A DNA stretch of 64,000 bases from Candidatus Arthromitus sp. SFB-turkey (GTDB taxonomy: Bacteria; Bacillota; Clostridia; Clostridiales; Clostridiaceae), in contig NZ_LXFF01000033.1 of NCBI RefSeq assembly GCF_001655775.1, positions 1 through 64,000 on the forward strand, read 5' to 3'. The notes below the pieces were generated by a model, which was not told the origin of the DNA, searched no databases, and was given only the letters and a program-made list of their open reading frames with translations. Within the stretch, counting starts at the first letter, position 1; each line of letters begins with the position of its first letter. The translations under genes were made by a program, and so were the position numbers. Shown here one piece after another: positions 26,406 through 35,234 of this stretch.

Positions 26406-27398
26406 ATGAAAGTGTTAAGAGACATAAGATCGAAAATTATAAATGATCTTGAAAAAGAATTTAAATTTTCAAAAAGTGTAATTTATTCAGATACATATAA
26501 AAGAAATATAGAAATTTACACCAAAGAAACTTCAAACTTTGTTTTATGTATAAATTTTACAAATTTAAATTCTTATATTAATCTAAATAGGGAAATACAT
26601 AGTTTTTTTAGTTTAAAAGGAATCAAATATAATTTGGTAAATATATTTTTTGTTCCTACTATCAAAGATATTGAAAATACATATTTTCAAACTGAGTTTT
26701 ATGAAGAGGCAATTTTTATTGAAGAATCAACAGGTAATATAAAAAGTTTCAATATACATAATGTTGGTTTTTTAAATGTTATAAAAAATGTAGTAGAAGG
26801 TACTTCAAATAAAAGAAGAAGCAAAGTAAAAAATAATCATTTGACAATATTTTTAGTATCTTTAAGTATAATCATTTATTTTATACTAGGAACAATTAGT
26901 GGAGATATTGTTTCAATTCGAGATGAGGTTTTATTATGGGCTGGAGCTAAGATGGATTTTTTAATAGAAGCAGGAGAATATAATAGAATTTTTATGTCTC
27001 CATTTTTACATAAAAATTTTGTTCAATTGATTGTAGGAATTATAACTTTGTTTTTTACAGGAAGTATTGTTGAAAAAAATATTGGAAAAATGAATTATAT
27101 AATTCTTATAATTTTGGGAATATTTTTTGGAAATTTTGCTAGTTATTTAGTTAATTTTTCAAATGTTTTTGGGGTTGGTCTTTATGTAATAAATTATGCA
27201 ATAATAGGTGCGTTGTTTATTTTAGCATTTAAGCATAGAGATAAAGTTAATAGGTTGTTTTTTATATTTATATTTTCTTTTATAGGTATAAATTTATTGA
27301 ATAGTATGTTTTCAACTAATATAGATAATTTTGGAAGTTTAGCGTCTTTTATATCAGGTATAATATCTATGAAAACATTGGATTTATTTAAAAAGTAG
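26406..27398 (+). CDS. Rhomboid-fold membrane protein, catalytic Ser and His lost
   Basis: A 330-residue protein with an N-terminal soluble domain of about 140 residues, then six or seven TM helices, the layout of GluP/YqgP. The rhomboid landmarks GAK and GEYNRIFMSPFLHKN are clear. Where the active-site GASGAIFG should be, the sequence is GVGLYVINYAIIG, so the Ser is Tyr260. The second catalytic position (AHLGG) reads FGSLAS without His. It is therefore a pseudoprotease. A second rhomboid-like gene follows 35 bases later. Confidence 0.75.
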   Translation: MKVLRDIRSKIINDLEKEFKFSKSVIYSDTYKRNIEIYTKETSNFVLCINFTNLNSYINLNREIHSFFSLKGIKYNLVNIFFVPTIKDIENTYFQTEFYEEAIFIEESTGNIKSFNIHNVGFLNVIKNVVEGTSNKRRSKVKNNHLTIFLVSLSIIIYFILGTISGDIVSIRDEVLLWAGAKMDFLIEAGEYNRIFMSPFLHKNFVQLIVGIITLFFTGSIVEKNIGKMNYIILIILGIFFGNFASYLVNFSNVFGVGLYVINYAIIGALFILAFKHRDKVNRLFFIFIFSFIGINLLNSMFSTNIDNFGSLASFISGIISMKTLDLFKK

Positions 27399-27433
27399 AC
27401 TTTAAAGTTAAAATATAAAAAGGAAAAAATATT

Positions 27434-28141
27434 ATGAATGACAAGATTAATGTAAGTGACAATGAAAATTTGAATATCAATTCTGATACTATTGAAGTTG
27501 ATAAGGATAAAATAATCAAAAATTTATCTAAAAGAAAGGTATTCACAGATAATGAAGCTTTTCCATGGTTAAGTATATGTTTAGTACTTTTATATGTTTT
27601 TGTATATGGGTTTTGTGTTTATGGGAAAGAAAATATAGTTGATGTAGATTTAAGTTCATTACAATTTTTAAAAGTCTCAAATGGAAGTGAAATTTTAAAT
27701 GGGAGTTTTATATCACTTATAACAAATATTTTTGTTCACAGAAGTATTTGGGATTTGATAAATACTATATTTATCATAGTTTTTTGTGGTTTTTTTGTTG
27801 AAAGATATATAAAAAGAAGTGTAATTCTAAGTGTGTATGTTATAAGCATTATAATGTTTAATTTGGTATCGTTATTTTTATATCCAAATTACACTTATTT
27901 AGGTTCTTTTACAATTGTTTCGTTTTTAATTGGGATGTGTATATATTTTTCTTATAGGTTTAAGAGATTTGTTATGACCATAGATATATACATTTATGTA
28001 GCATTGACATTTATTGGATTTTTTATAAGCTACATGGTTAATTTTTATAATATATTTCAGTTTGTGTTATCATATTTAGTTGGAGTTTTTGTGGTGTTTA
28101 TTTTAGATACAAAGGCTTTAAGAAAAAGTAGAAAAAGTTAA
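27434..28141 (+). CDS. Second rhomboid-like pseudoprotease
   Basis: A 235-residue protein with a short charged N-terminus and six hydrophobic helices. NIFVHRSIWDLINTIF and GFFVERYI match the rhomboid His-containing helix and the following loop. The active-site segment is YLGSFTIVSFLIG: aligned with GASG, the catalytic Ser is Phe159. No catalytic His is present near the C-terminus. Tandem arrangement with 26406-27398 suggests a duplicated pair that may act together. Confidence 0.65.
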   Translation: MNDKINVSDNENLNINSDTIEVDKDKIIKNLSKRKVFTDNEAFPWLSICLVLLYVFVYGFCVYGKENIVDVDLSSLQFLKVSNGSEILNGSFISLITNIFVHRSIWDLINTIFIIVFCGFFVERYIKRSVILSVYVISIIMFNLVSLFLYPNYTYLGSFTIVSFLIGMCIYFSYRFKRFVMTIDIYIYVALTFIGFFISYMVNFYNIFQFVLSYLVGVFVVFILDTKALRKSRKS

Positions 28142-28313
28142 AAAATAAAAGTATTTTTCATTTATATTTTTGAAATCTATTATTATTCTAAGTATCTTTA
28201 ATAAAATATATTTTTATGATATTATTCTTATTGTATGTTTGTTGATATAGTAATTTGTTTAAAATGTTTGGTTAATTTTACTTAAAATATTTAAAGTTTT
28301 AAGGAGTGATATT

Positions 28314-29396
28314 TTGAATCTTTTACAAGTTGGTGTAAAATTAAAAGCTGAAAATATTCAATCATTTATAGATGATTTTTTAAAAGTAGATGGAGTAGTT
28401 ATTTCAGATATTCAGTTACACGATGATATGATTTTAATAAATAGAATCAAATATAAATCTTTTGGGACTATAAGTGTTGGGCTTAAGCTTGAGAGAATAG
28501 AAGATGGTGTATTATCCATAACTATAAAAAAGATAAAAGCAATAAGTATTCCTATAAGTGTCGTTCCAGTGAATTTTATACTTAAAATGGTTTTAAATAA
28601 AGTTAATATTTCTGGGGTTTTATGTGATGGTAAGCAAATAAAAGTTGATTTGTCAGTTTTGTTAGAAGAATTTGATGTGAATTTTTTAGCTCTTGATATA
28701 AAAGATATACAAATTACTAAAGAAGACATAAGTGTAGTGATTAATAATGTGGATCTTAATATGGTAGAACTTATGAATAAGAGTAAGAAGGCACCAAATC
28801 AAAATGACAATGAGATTAAACAATTAACCTCTAATGATGTAAATAATTTTAAAAATAATAATTTAATATATGAGAGTAGTAATCATCAAGAATTTTCGGA
28901 AGAATCTGAAGTAGAGGATGAATTTACTGAGGAAAATTTATTTAGTAAAGAAAGTAAAACATATTTTAGTGAGTATTCGAGAATAAGAGATAATTTGTAT
29001 AGGGAAAAATTTAAAAAGGTAGGTAAGGAGCTTTTAGGTAAAATTATATTCATATTACCAGATATAGGAGTTTTATCATATAGGCTTTTAAGAGATAAAA
29101 GAGTAAAAAAAGGTGTGAAAATTCTTTTAGCATTTACTTTAATATATTTAATTAATCCTGTTGATATAATTAATGAGAAATTTTCGATTCTTAATAAAAT
29201 AGATGATAGTTTATTATTGATATTTACTTTAAATAAAATTTTTACTTCTGTTGATAGGAGAATAATTGAATATCATTTTGATGGTAGTGAAGATACGCTT
29301 GATTTTTTAATAGATACCTTTGATCTTTTGAATCAGTTTCTAGGTGTAGATAGAATAAATAGATTATATACTGTATTTGAAAAATTTGTTAAGTAA
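28314..29396 (+). CDS. DUF1232 (YkvA-like) protein with a lipid-binding-like N-terminal domain
   Basis: 360 residues from a TTG start with AAGGAGTGA ahead. Residues 1-165 form a beta-rich domain with repeated GTISVGLKLE-type strands. A charged linker follows. Residues about 235-310 match DUF1232: FILPDIGVLSYRLLRD, then YLINPVDIINE. That domain carries a hydrophobic hairpin and is of unknown function. The upstream 172 bases hold no gene. Confidence 0.65.
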   Translation: MNLLQVGVKLKAENIQSFIDDFLKVDGVVISDIQLHDDMILINRIKYKSFGTISVGLKLERIEDGVLSITIKKIKAISIPISVVPVNFILKMVLNKVNISGVLCDGKQIKVDLSVLLEEFDVNFLALDIKDIQITKEDISVVINNVDLNMVELMNKSKKAPNQNDNEIKQLTSNDVNNFKNNNLIYESSNHQEFSEESEVEDEFTEENLFSKESKTYFSEYSRIRDNLYREKFKKVGKELLGKIIFILPDIGVLSYRLLRDKRVKKGVKILLAFTLIYLINPVDIINEKFSILNKIDDSLLLIFTLNKIFTSVDRRIIEYHFDGSEDTLDFLIDTFDLLNQFLGVDRINRLYTVFEKFVK

Positions 29397-29486
29397 ACAA
29401 TTTATATTTTAGTATATAAGAATAAAATTCATAATTAAACAGATAATATTTTTATAAGATTATATTTTATGTATGGGGGTTTAATT

Positions 29487-29657
29487 ATGAAAAATTTTAT
29501 TGTTGGTACAACAACAGGTGCTATAGTTGGTGCGGCTATATCAATGGTTATTCCTTGTAGTGATAATAGGTTTAGAAATAAAATTTTAAAAAAAGGGAAG
29601 AAAGTTAGATCAAGAATTATTAAAAAAGTTGCAGGTATTATGTATAAAATTATGTAA
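29487..29657 (+). CDS. YtxH-like small membrane protein
   Basis: 56 residues: a glycine-rich hydrophobic segment (TTTGAIVGAAISMVIP) followed by a strongly basic tail. This is the layout of YtxH-family proteins. ATG 29487 follows a GGGGG stretch by 7 bases and is preferred to the ATG at 29469. A weak hairpin follows. It lies 111 bases before the first HTH-TPR gene. Confidence 0.55.
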   Translation: MKNFIVGTTTGAIVGAAISMVIPCSDNRFRNKILKKGKKVRSRIIKKVAGIMYKIM

Positions 29658-29684
29658 AAGGCTCTGTGTAAAGAGTCTTTTTTT
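29655..29684 (+). terminator. Weak terminator
   Basis: AGGCTCT and AGAGTCT arms with one mismatch, then T7. Confidence 0.5.
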
Positions 29685-29768
29685 GGATAATATTGTGTTT
29701 GAATTTTTCAGTTATTCTAGTTAATGTGATGTTTTAAATTAAATTTAAAAAAGAGGAAGTAAAAATAT

Positions 29769-31073
29769 ATGAACATACTCTCTATTGGAGAAAAAATTAA
29801 GAAGAAACGTAAAAAGTTAGGTATGACTTTAAAGGATTTAGCAGGTAATAGGGTAACAACAGGTCAAATTAGTCTTATAGAGTCAGGTAAATCTAATCCT
29901 AGTATGGATCTTTTAGAATATTTAGCGAAAAATTTAGAAACTTCTGTAGAATATTTACTTGAATCTGAGCAAAGACAAGCTATAAAAATTTGTGAATATT
30001 ATGAAAATATTGCATTTTGTTATTTGTTTGAAAAAAATATTTCAGAAGTTGAATTATGTTTATCTGAAATGGTTGTAATATCTGATAAATATAATTTAGA
30101 ACAAATTAGATATAAAATTTATTTTATAAAAGGTGTTTGTTTATATAAACTTAAGAACTATGATAAAGCTGTTGAAAATTTTTTAATTTCCAATCTTGGT
30201 TTTTTAAAATTTTCCATGAATGAAGAACTCATACAATCGTTTTTATATCTTGGATATATAGCTATTGAACAAAAAAATTATGTGAGTGCATCAGTACATT
30301 TAGAATGTGTTATTAAGATTATAGATAAATATTTTTCGAATTATGATTTAATGTTTTTTAAGGTATATTATTTGGCTTCAAAAAATTATGTTGAACTTGG
30401 AAATATAGAAAAGAGTAGTTATTACTTAAAAAAATGTATAGATATTTTAGATAAATTGTACAAGCCTAAGGAAAATGCAGTAACATTTATGGAAAAATCT
30501 ATGGAGTATATGAAATTAGAAGATTTAGATAATGCAGTTAAGTTTTCATATGCTTCTAGAAGATATTTTGAAGAATTAAATATTTTAAATGATAGACAAT
30601 TTGTAGAAAATAGAATATCTGAATATTTAATTGAAAAAAATGAATTATATGATGGTAAGAAACATTTAAGAAGAGCTAAAAGTATTCATTTAGATTATGG
30701 TTTTGATAATTTGTTTGAAATATATAAAAATTTTGTAATTTTATATGTAAAGGAAGATAATATTGATAAAGCTAAAACTTATTTGCTTAAGCTTGAAGAA
30801 TCACTTGATACGAAAAAAATTGATAATGTGATGGATTTTTATATGTTAAAATATAAGATACATATGATTGAAGAGAATTATTCAGATGCTGAAATTGTAC
30901 TAATCTTAGGTTACAATTTTGCTAAAGATTTTGGAGAATATAGGAAGGCTGGAGACTTTTGTTTGGTTTTATCTAAATTTTATATTGATATTAAAAAAAT
31001 TAAAGAAGCAGAAAATATGATAGAAGAAGCATTGGTACAATATAGAAGAGGTGGGTATAAACTTAGTTTTTAA
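29769..31073 (+). CDS. XRE-type HTH regulator with TPR repeats (1 of 2)
   Basis: 434 residues. Residues 5-65 are a helix-turn-helix (IGEKIKKKRKKLGMTLKDLA, then GQISLIESGKSNPSMDLL). The rest is helical with at least six TPR-like repeats (for example YDKAVENFLISNLGFLKF). The architecture matches RNPP-like or PlcR-like regulators that sense small peptides, and also other TPR regulators. No cognate peptide gene is proven. The following gene is a paralogue. Confidence 0.75.
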   Translation: MNILSIGEKIKKKRKKLGMTLKDLAGNRVTTGQISLIESGKSNPSMDLLEYLAKNLETSVEYLLESEQRQAIKICEYYENIAFCYLFEKNISEVELCLSEMVVISDKYNLEQIRYKIYFIKGVCLYKLKNYDKAVENFLISNLGFLKFSMNEELIQSFLYLGYIAIEQKNYVSASVHLECVIKIIDKYFSNYDLMFFKVYYLASKNYVELGNIEKSSYYLKKCIDILDKLYKPKENAVTFMEKSMEYMKLEDLDNAVKFSYASRRYFEELNILNDRQFVENRISEYLIEKNELYDGKKHLRRAKSIHLDYGFDNLFEIYKNFVILYVKEDNIDKAKTYLLKLEESLDTKKIDNVMDFYMLKYKIHMIEENYSDAEIVLILGYNFAKDFGEYRKAGDFCLVLSKFYIDIKKIKEAENMIEEALVQYRRGGYKLSF

Positions 31074-31095
31074 TGGAGGAATTATTATAGATAAA

Positions 31096-32382
31096 ATGGA
31101 GATACTTTCTGTAGGGGAAAAAATTAAGAGATTAAGAACTTACAAAGGGATTAAACTTAAGGATATTTGTAATGAAAATTTATCTATTTCGAAGATAAGT
31201 TGTATAGAAAATAATAAAATTAAACCAGATAAATATTCTTTAGAAATTTTAGCTAGTAAATTAGGAACAACCTATGAATATTTAAGTAAAGATGTATTTA
31301 GTCAAATATATGAAAATATAGAAAATCTTAATAAAGATTTAAAAACAAATAATTTTGACAATTATAAATTTAATTTGTGTATTGCAGTTAAATATAAAAT
31401 TTATGATTTAGTTTTTTATATATGTAATCAAATATTTAAAAAATTTATATTTGATAAATACCATGATTTAAATATACAGGAGATATCAGAAATAATTCCT
31501 ATTTATTTTGATGCGTTGTTAGAAATTAAAAATGTTGAAAATGAAATAATATATAATTTGGATTTAGCTTGTTATTTTTTTATAAAGCAGGAATATAAAA
31601 TAGCTTCTTATTATTTTAAATTTTTAAGAGAAATGTCTTTAAAATTTGAAATTTTAAGATTATATAAGGAATTGATTTTTATAAATGAAATTAATTGTTA
31701 TATAAGTTCAAAGCAATATGATAAAATACATGATTTGGAAGAAATAATAAATTGTAATTTGAAGAGTTCTTTAGAAGAAGAGTATTTGAATGAATTTAGA
31801 TATTTTAAAATTATATTGGTTATAAGGTATAATTTTGAAAAGTTTGATAAAAGTATTGTTTTAAAATTTATAGAGAAGTGTTTGTTGAAAGATAAATTGA
31901 ATTACTTATATAAAATATGCAATATTTTATATGAATTTGGATATGTAAGTGAATGTATTTATTTTTGTAAAGAATTATATGGTATAATTTTTAAAAATAA
32001 TTTTGAAAATTGTGAAGACATATTGTGTAGAAGTTTAATTTATATTTCTAAAATTTATATTGAAAATTCTGTTTTTGATAAATTGGATAAAATTGTAGAG
32101 GACTCATTAAATTTATCTATATATATTGGGTGTCCTGAATTTATATGTGAATCATATTTTAATAAAGCTATTGTATGTGGTAAAAATAATGATTTTGATA
32201 AGTTAGATACATATATAGATTTATCAGTTTATTTTTTAAATCAATTAGAGTTTAATAGAAATAGTGATAGGTTTTTGAGTATTGGATTTGTGTTTTATAA
32301 ATTAGGTAATATTTATGAGGCGATTAAAAATTTTAAAAAAGTAATTTTAAAAAAGAGATGTGATATTCACACCTCTTTTTAA
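31096..32382 (+). CDS. XRE-type HTH regulator with TPR repeats (2 of 2)
   Basis: About 428 residues. The N-terminus MEILSVGEKIKRLRTYKGI aligns directly with the preceding paralogue, which supports ATG 31096. However, GGAGGA lies 15 bases ahead of that ATG and only 6 before an in-frame ATA at 31087, so an ATA start is possible. The C-terminal part is TPR-like and Tyr/Phe rich. The last codons form the left side of a terminator hairpin. Confidence 0.72.
   Translation: MEILSVGEKIKRLRTYKGIKLKDICNENLSISKISCIENNKIKPDKYSLEILASKLGTTYEYLSKDVFSQIYENIENLNKDLKTNNFDNYKFNLCIAVKYKIYDLVFYICNQIFKKFIFDKYHDLNIQEISEIIPIYFDALLEIKNVENEIIYNLDLACYFFIKQEYKIASYYFKFLREMSLKFEILRLYKELIFINEINCYISSKQYDKIHDLEEIINCNLKSSLEEEYLNEFRYFKIILVIRYNFEKFDKSIVLKFIEKCLLKDKLNYLYKICNILYEFGYVSECIYFCKELYGIIFKNNFENCEDILCRSLIYISKIYIENSVFDKLDKIVEDSLNLSIYIGCPEFICESYFNKAIVCGKNNDFDKLDTYIDLSVYFLNQLEFNRNSDRFLSIGFVFYKLGNIYEAIKNFKKVILKKRCDIHTSF
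32349..32380. terminator. Bidirectional terminator inside a gene end
   Basis: AAAAAGAG-N-TGTGA and TCACA-N-CTCTTTTT arms with a 3-base loop. It overlaps the last ten codons of the HTH-TPR gene and faces the reverse spore-protein gene. Confidence 0.75.
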
Positions 32383-32383
32383 A

Positions 32384-32563
32384 TTATTTTAGACCATTTT
32401 CATATTGTTCTACCATTCTTTTTACCATTTCGCCACCAACAGATCCACATTGTTTAGATGTTAAGTTACCGTTGTAATCTGTAAAAGGAACTCCCATTTC
32501 GTTAGCAACTTGGCTTTTAAATTGTTCTAAACCGTTTTTAGCATCTGGAACTAACTTACCCAT
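32384..32563 (-). CDS. Alpha/beta-type small acid-soluble spore protein
   Basis: A 59-residue protein beginning MGKLVPDAKNGLEQFK. It carries the family core NEMGVPF, SVGGEMVKRMVEQYE. It coats and protects DNA in the dormant spore. The SD is CAGGAGG. A CATACTA box (reverse strand, plus 32634-32640) could be the -10 of a forespore sigma-G type promoter. Two family positions differ: the germination-protease site, usually Glu before a hydrophobic residue and Ala, reads SQVA here, and the usual Asn-Gly before SVGGE is Cys-Gly. Confidence 0.9.
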   Translation of the reverse strand: MGKLVPDAKNGLEQFKSQVANEMGVPFTDYNGNLTSKQCGSVGGEMVKRMVEQYENGLK

Positions 32564-32601
32564 AATATAATCCTCCTGAGTTTTAAAAAGTATTATTTAA
32601 T

Positions 32602-32627
32602 AACCTGTTAACAGTTAATTAACAAGT
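32602..32627. repeat. Imperfect inverted repeat in the spore-protein leader
   Basis: AACCTGTTAA and TTAACAAGTT arms around six bases, one mismatch. It lies 39 bases ahead of the spore-protein start, inside the predicted leader. Confidence 0.4.
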
Positions 32628-32719
32628 TAATATTAGTATGAACTTATATATAATTTATAACCCTGAAATATAATAGAATTTAAGTTAAATATAGGTATTT
32701 TTGTTATTTAATCGCTACA

Positions 32720-32748
32720 TTGATTGTTAATGAAAGTTATGTTATAAT
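32720..32748 (+). promoter_or_regulatory. Promoter of the M23 hydrolase gene
   Basis: TTGATT, 17 bases, consensus TATAAT (32743-32748), 70 bases before the GTG start. Confidence 0.6.
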
Positions 32749-32818
32749 ACATGAGTGTGATTATATATGTAGGATTATTTTAGTATTGTGTTTTTAAAAT
32801 TAGGAGGATAATTTTTTT

Positions 32819-34129
32819 GTGAATAAAAATAAGATTGTAAGTTTATTTTTATCTTTGGTAATGATATTTAGTGTTGTATTAATACATGATGTAAGTGCTA
32901 ATGTAAAAGATGCGTTAGAAAAGCAGATAGAGGAAAATAATAGGAAAATAAGTGGCGTTGAGGATAGTATTGCAGAAATAGAGGGAGAAAAAGATATTTT
33001 AGATGATGAGTTGTCAAAATTAAAAAGAGAAATAGATCAAAGAAATGGTGTTATAGATGAGTATCAAAGAAATATAGATGAGCATCAAAAAAATATAGAT
33101 GAAAAAAATTCTTTAATTTATAGTGTTTCGAAGGAAATAGAAAATACTGAATTAAAAATACAAGACCTTAATACAAAAATTCAGCAAAATGAGGAAGAAT
33201 TAGATAGATTAGAAAAGTTATTAGCTGAAAGAATTAGAGAAATTTATAAATATGCTAATAATAATTCTTTGGGATTAGATTTATTATTTACGATGGTATT
33301 TGATATGAATAAAGATTTGCAAGAGGTAATGGATACTTTACATAGCGTATCTAAAATAACAGAAAATGATAGAAGGCTGATAGAAGAAGTTAAGCAGAAA
33401 AGAGATGATATAAAACGAGATAGAGAAAATTTAGAAAGAGAAATTCAAAGTTTAGATTTATATAGGAAAGACTTAGAAAATCAAATACAAGAAGTTGAGG
33501 TTCTTAAAGCAGAGTTAGTTTCAAAAAAGGAAGAGCTTGAAGCTGAACTTCAGAAAGTTAAGGACTTAGAATATGAATATCAAACAAAATATGATGCGTT
33601 GGATGAAAGTGTTAAGCAAAAACGTGAAGAATTAATTAGAATACAGCAAGATAATGAACAACTTGAAAGGCAATTATCAGAATATTTAAATTCAATAAAT
33701 AATTCTGGAATTGTTGGAGGAAGTAATGGTGTTAGTCCTAGTGGATATTTACGACCATCAACAGGACCGATTACTTCTAATTATGGATGGCGTACTCATC
33801 CTGTTAGAGGATCAAAATCTATGCATACTGGTGTAGATTTTGGAGGTAAAACAGGGGATACTATAATTGCAAGTAGGGCAGGTGAAGTTGCTTTTGCTGG
33901 ATGGTATAACAATGTTTATGGCAATGTTGTAATTTTAAATCATGGTGGAGGATATCAAACATTTTACGCACATATGTCAAGAGTTTCTGTTTCTAAGGGG
34001 CAAGTTGTAGATCAAGGTCAAAGAGTTGGATTCATGGGATCTACTGGTCTTAGCACTGGTTCTCATTTGCATTTTGAGGTAAGAAAAGATGGTTCTAGTT
34101 TAAATCCATTTAATTTTTTGACAAGATAA
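32819..34129 (+). CDS. Secreted coiled-coil M23 peptidoglycan hydrolase (EnvC/NlpD-like)
   Basis: 436 residues from a GTG start behind GGAGGAT. A signal peptide (about 1-28, ending DVSAN) is followed by a long coiled coil (about 30-285) and a C-terminal LytM/M23 domain. Zinc ligands are the His and Asp of MHTGVDFG and the HLH of SHLHFEV; the extra His is in FYAHMS. All are present, so it should be an active endopeptidase, unlike many EnvC activators. It cuts peptide cross-links during cell separation or sporulation. Confidence 0.88.
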   Translation: MNKNKIVSLFLSLVMIFSVVLIHDVSANVKDALEKQIEENNRKISGVEDSIAEIEGEKDILDDELSKLKREIDQRNGVIDEYQRNIDEHQKNIDEKNSLIYSVSKEIENTELKIQDLNTKIQQNEEELDRLEKLLAERIREIYKYANNNSLGLDLLFTMVFDMNKDLQEVMDTLHSVSKITENDRRLIEEVKQKRDDIKRDRENLEREIQSLDLYRKDLENQIQEVEVLKAELVSKKEELEAELQKVKDLEYEYQTKYDALDESVKQKREELIRIQQDNEQLERQLSEYLNSINNSGIVGGSNGVSPSGYLRPSTGPITSNYGWRTHPVRGSKSMHTGVDFGGKTGDTIIASRAGEVAFAGWYNNVYGNVVILNHGGGYQTFYAHMSRVSVSKGQVVDQGQRVGFMGSTGLSTGSHLHFEVRKDGSSLNPFNFLTR

Positions 34130-34177
34130 TGTATATTGAGTATAATTCGAAAAGAGAGTATAATTTTGTAGTTGATG

Positions 34178-34208
34178 GGATGCTGAATTTTGTAGCATCC
34201 TTTTTGTT
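34178..34208 (+). terminator. Terminator after the M23 gene
   Basis: GGATGCT and AGCATCC arms (34178-34184, 34194-34200) followed by T5. Confidence 0.85.
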
Positions 34209-34328
34209 TATATATAATAAAAAATGAAAAAATATGTATAAGAATAAAAAAATGGTTATAATTTAAATATGGTTTAATTTTGGGGAAAACATATATACTT
34301 AAATTTTATGGTAATGGTGGAGGTATAG

Positions 34329-35159
34329 ATGAAAAAGGCTAGTATTTTCAGTAGAGAGTATGAAAGAAAAATACGAAGAAAACGGTTTGCTATTTTATTT
34401 ATTATATTATTTTTTTTCCTTGTACTTGTATATTATATAGTTAATTTTTCTGAGTTTAATAATTATGTGAAAAATGTTTATTATTCTATGATAACTAAAG
34501 AAAATGATGAGAATGTAGATTTAAATAATAAATTGAATGAAAGTGTTGATCTTATAGGAGAAACTAAGGAGCAAGAACATCAAGAAAACAATAATAATGA
34601 AAGTATTGATGAAGTGTCTTTAGATTATTTAAAACATGAAATTTCATTAAATAATGGTGAAAAAATAAATATTTTTTATGAAGAAGGTAATCAAATAGAA
34701 TATATAGCTTCACAGGATGAGTTGCCTAAAAATTATAGGTTTGATATATCTCCTAGCAGAAGTAGAATTTTAATTGAAGAATTAAATACACAAGATACAT
34801 ACATGTTAGATGAGAATTTAAATTTATTTAAATTAGATCCAGAATTTTTTTATTCTAATTCAGCAAGAACTAGGTTTTATAAGAATGATGTAGTATCTTC
34901 ATATGAAAATTATAGTTGGTATAAAAATGCAAGATTTTTAAATGATAATACGATAGTTTATATTAGTAATTTACCTTGGTTTGGAAAAAATGAACAGTAC
35001 ATATGGAGAACAGATATTCAGGATGTTAATAATATTACACATTTTATGACTTCTGTAGGTGGTGAAAATATTGATTTTGGAGAGTTGACAGAAGAAGGCA
35101 TTAAAGTTAATATAAATAATGAAATGAAGTTATTAACATTTTCTTTTGTTCTTAATTAA
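34329..35159 (+). CDS. Single-pass membrane protein of unknown function
   Basis: 276 residues. A basic N-terminus precedes one TM helix (about 21-41), then a charged Asn/Glu-rich linker, then a domain of about 170 residues with beta-type repeats (YRFDISPSRSRILIEEL, NDNTIVYISNLPW). The pattern recalls one or two blades of a propeller-like sensor, but I do not recognise a family. It lies directly before tig. Confidence 0.55.
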   Translation: MKKASIFSREYERKIRRKRFAILFIILFFFLVLVYYIVNFSEFNNYVKNVYYSMITKENDENVDLNNKLNESVDLIGETKEQEHQENNNNESIDEVSLDYLKHEISLNNGEKINIFYEEGNQIEYIASQDELPKNYRFDISPSRSRILIEELNTQDTYMLDENLNLFKLDPEFFYSNSARTRFYKNDVVSSYENYSWYKNARFLNDNTIVYISNLPWFGKNEQYIWRTDIQDVNNITHFMTSVGGENIDFGELTEEGIKVNINNEMKLLTFSFVLN

Positions 35160-35234
35160 CTATTTTTAATAGGTTTAAGGTATTATAGTTTGTATATTTA
35201 AAGAGAATATGATTTTATTAGGAGGAGTTTTGTG

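Noticed and set aside
28412-28729. Reverse open frame of 105 codons
   Set aside because: It is the antisense of the DUF1232 gene; Ser/Phe/Ile-rich composition is typical of a shadow frame.
35160-35234. Possible CtsR or CIRCE operator before tig-clpP
   Set aside because: No tandem heptad repeat or 9-9-9 inverted repeat is present.
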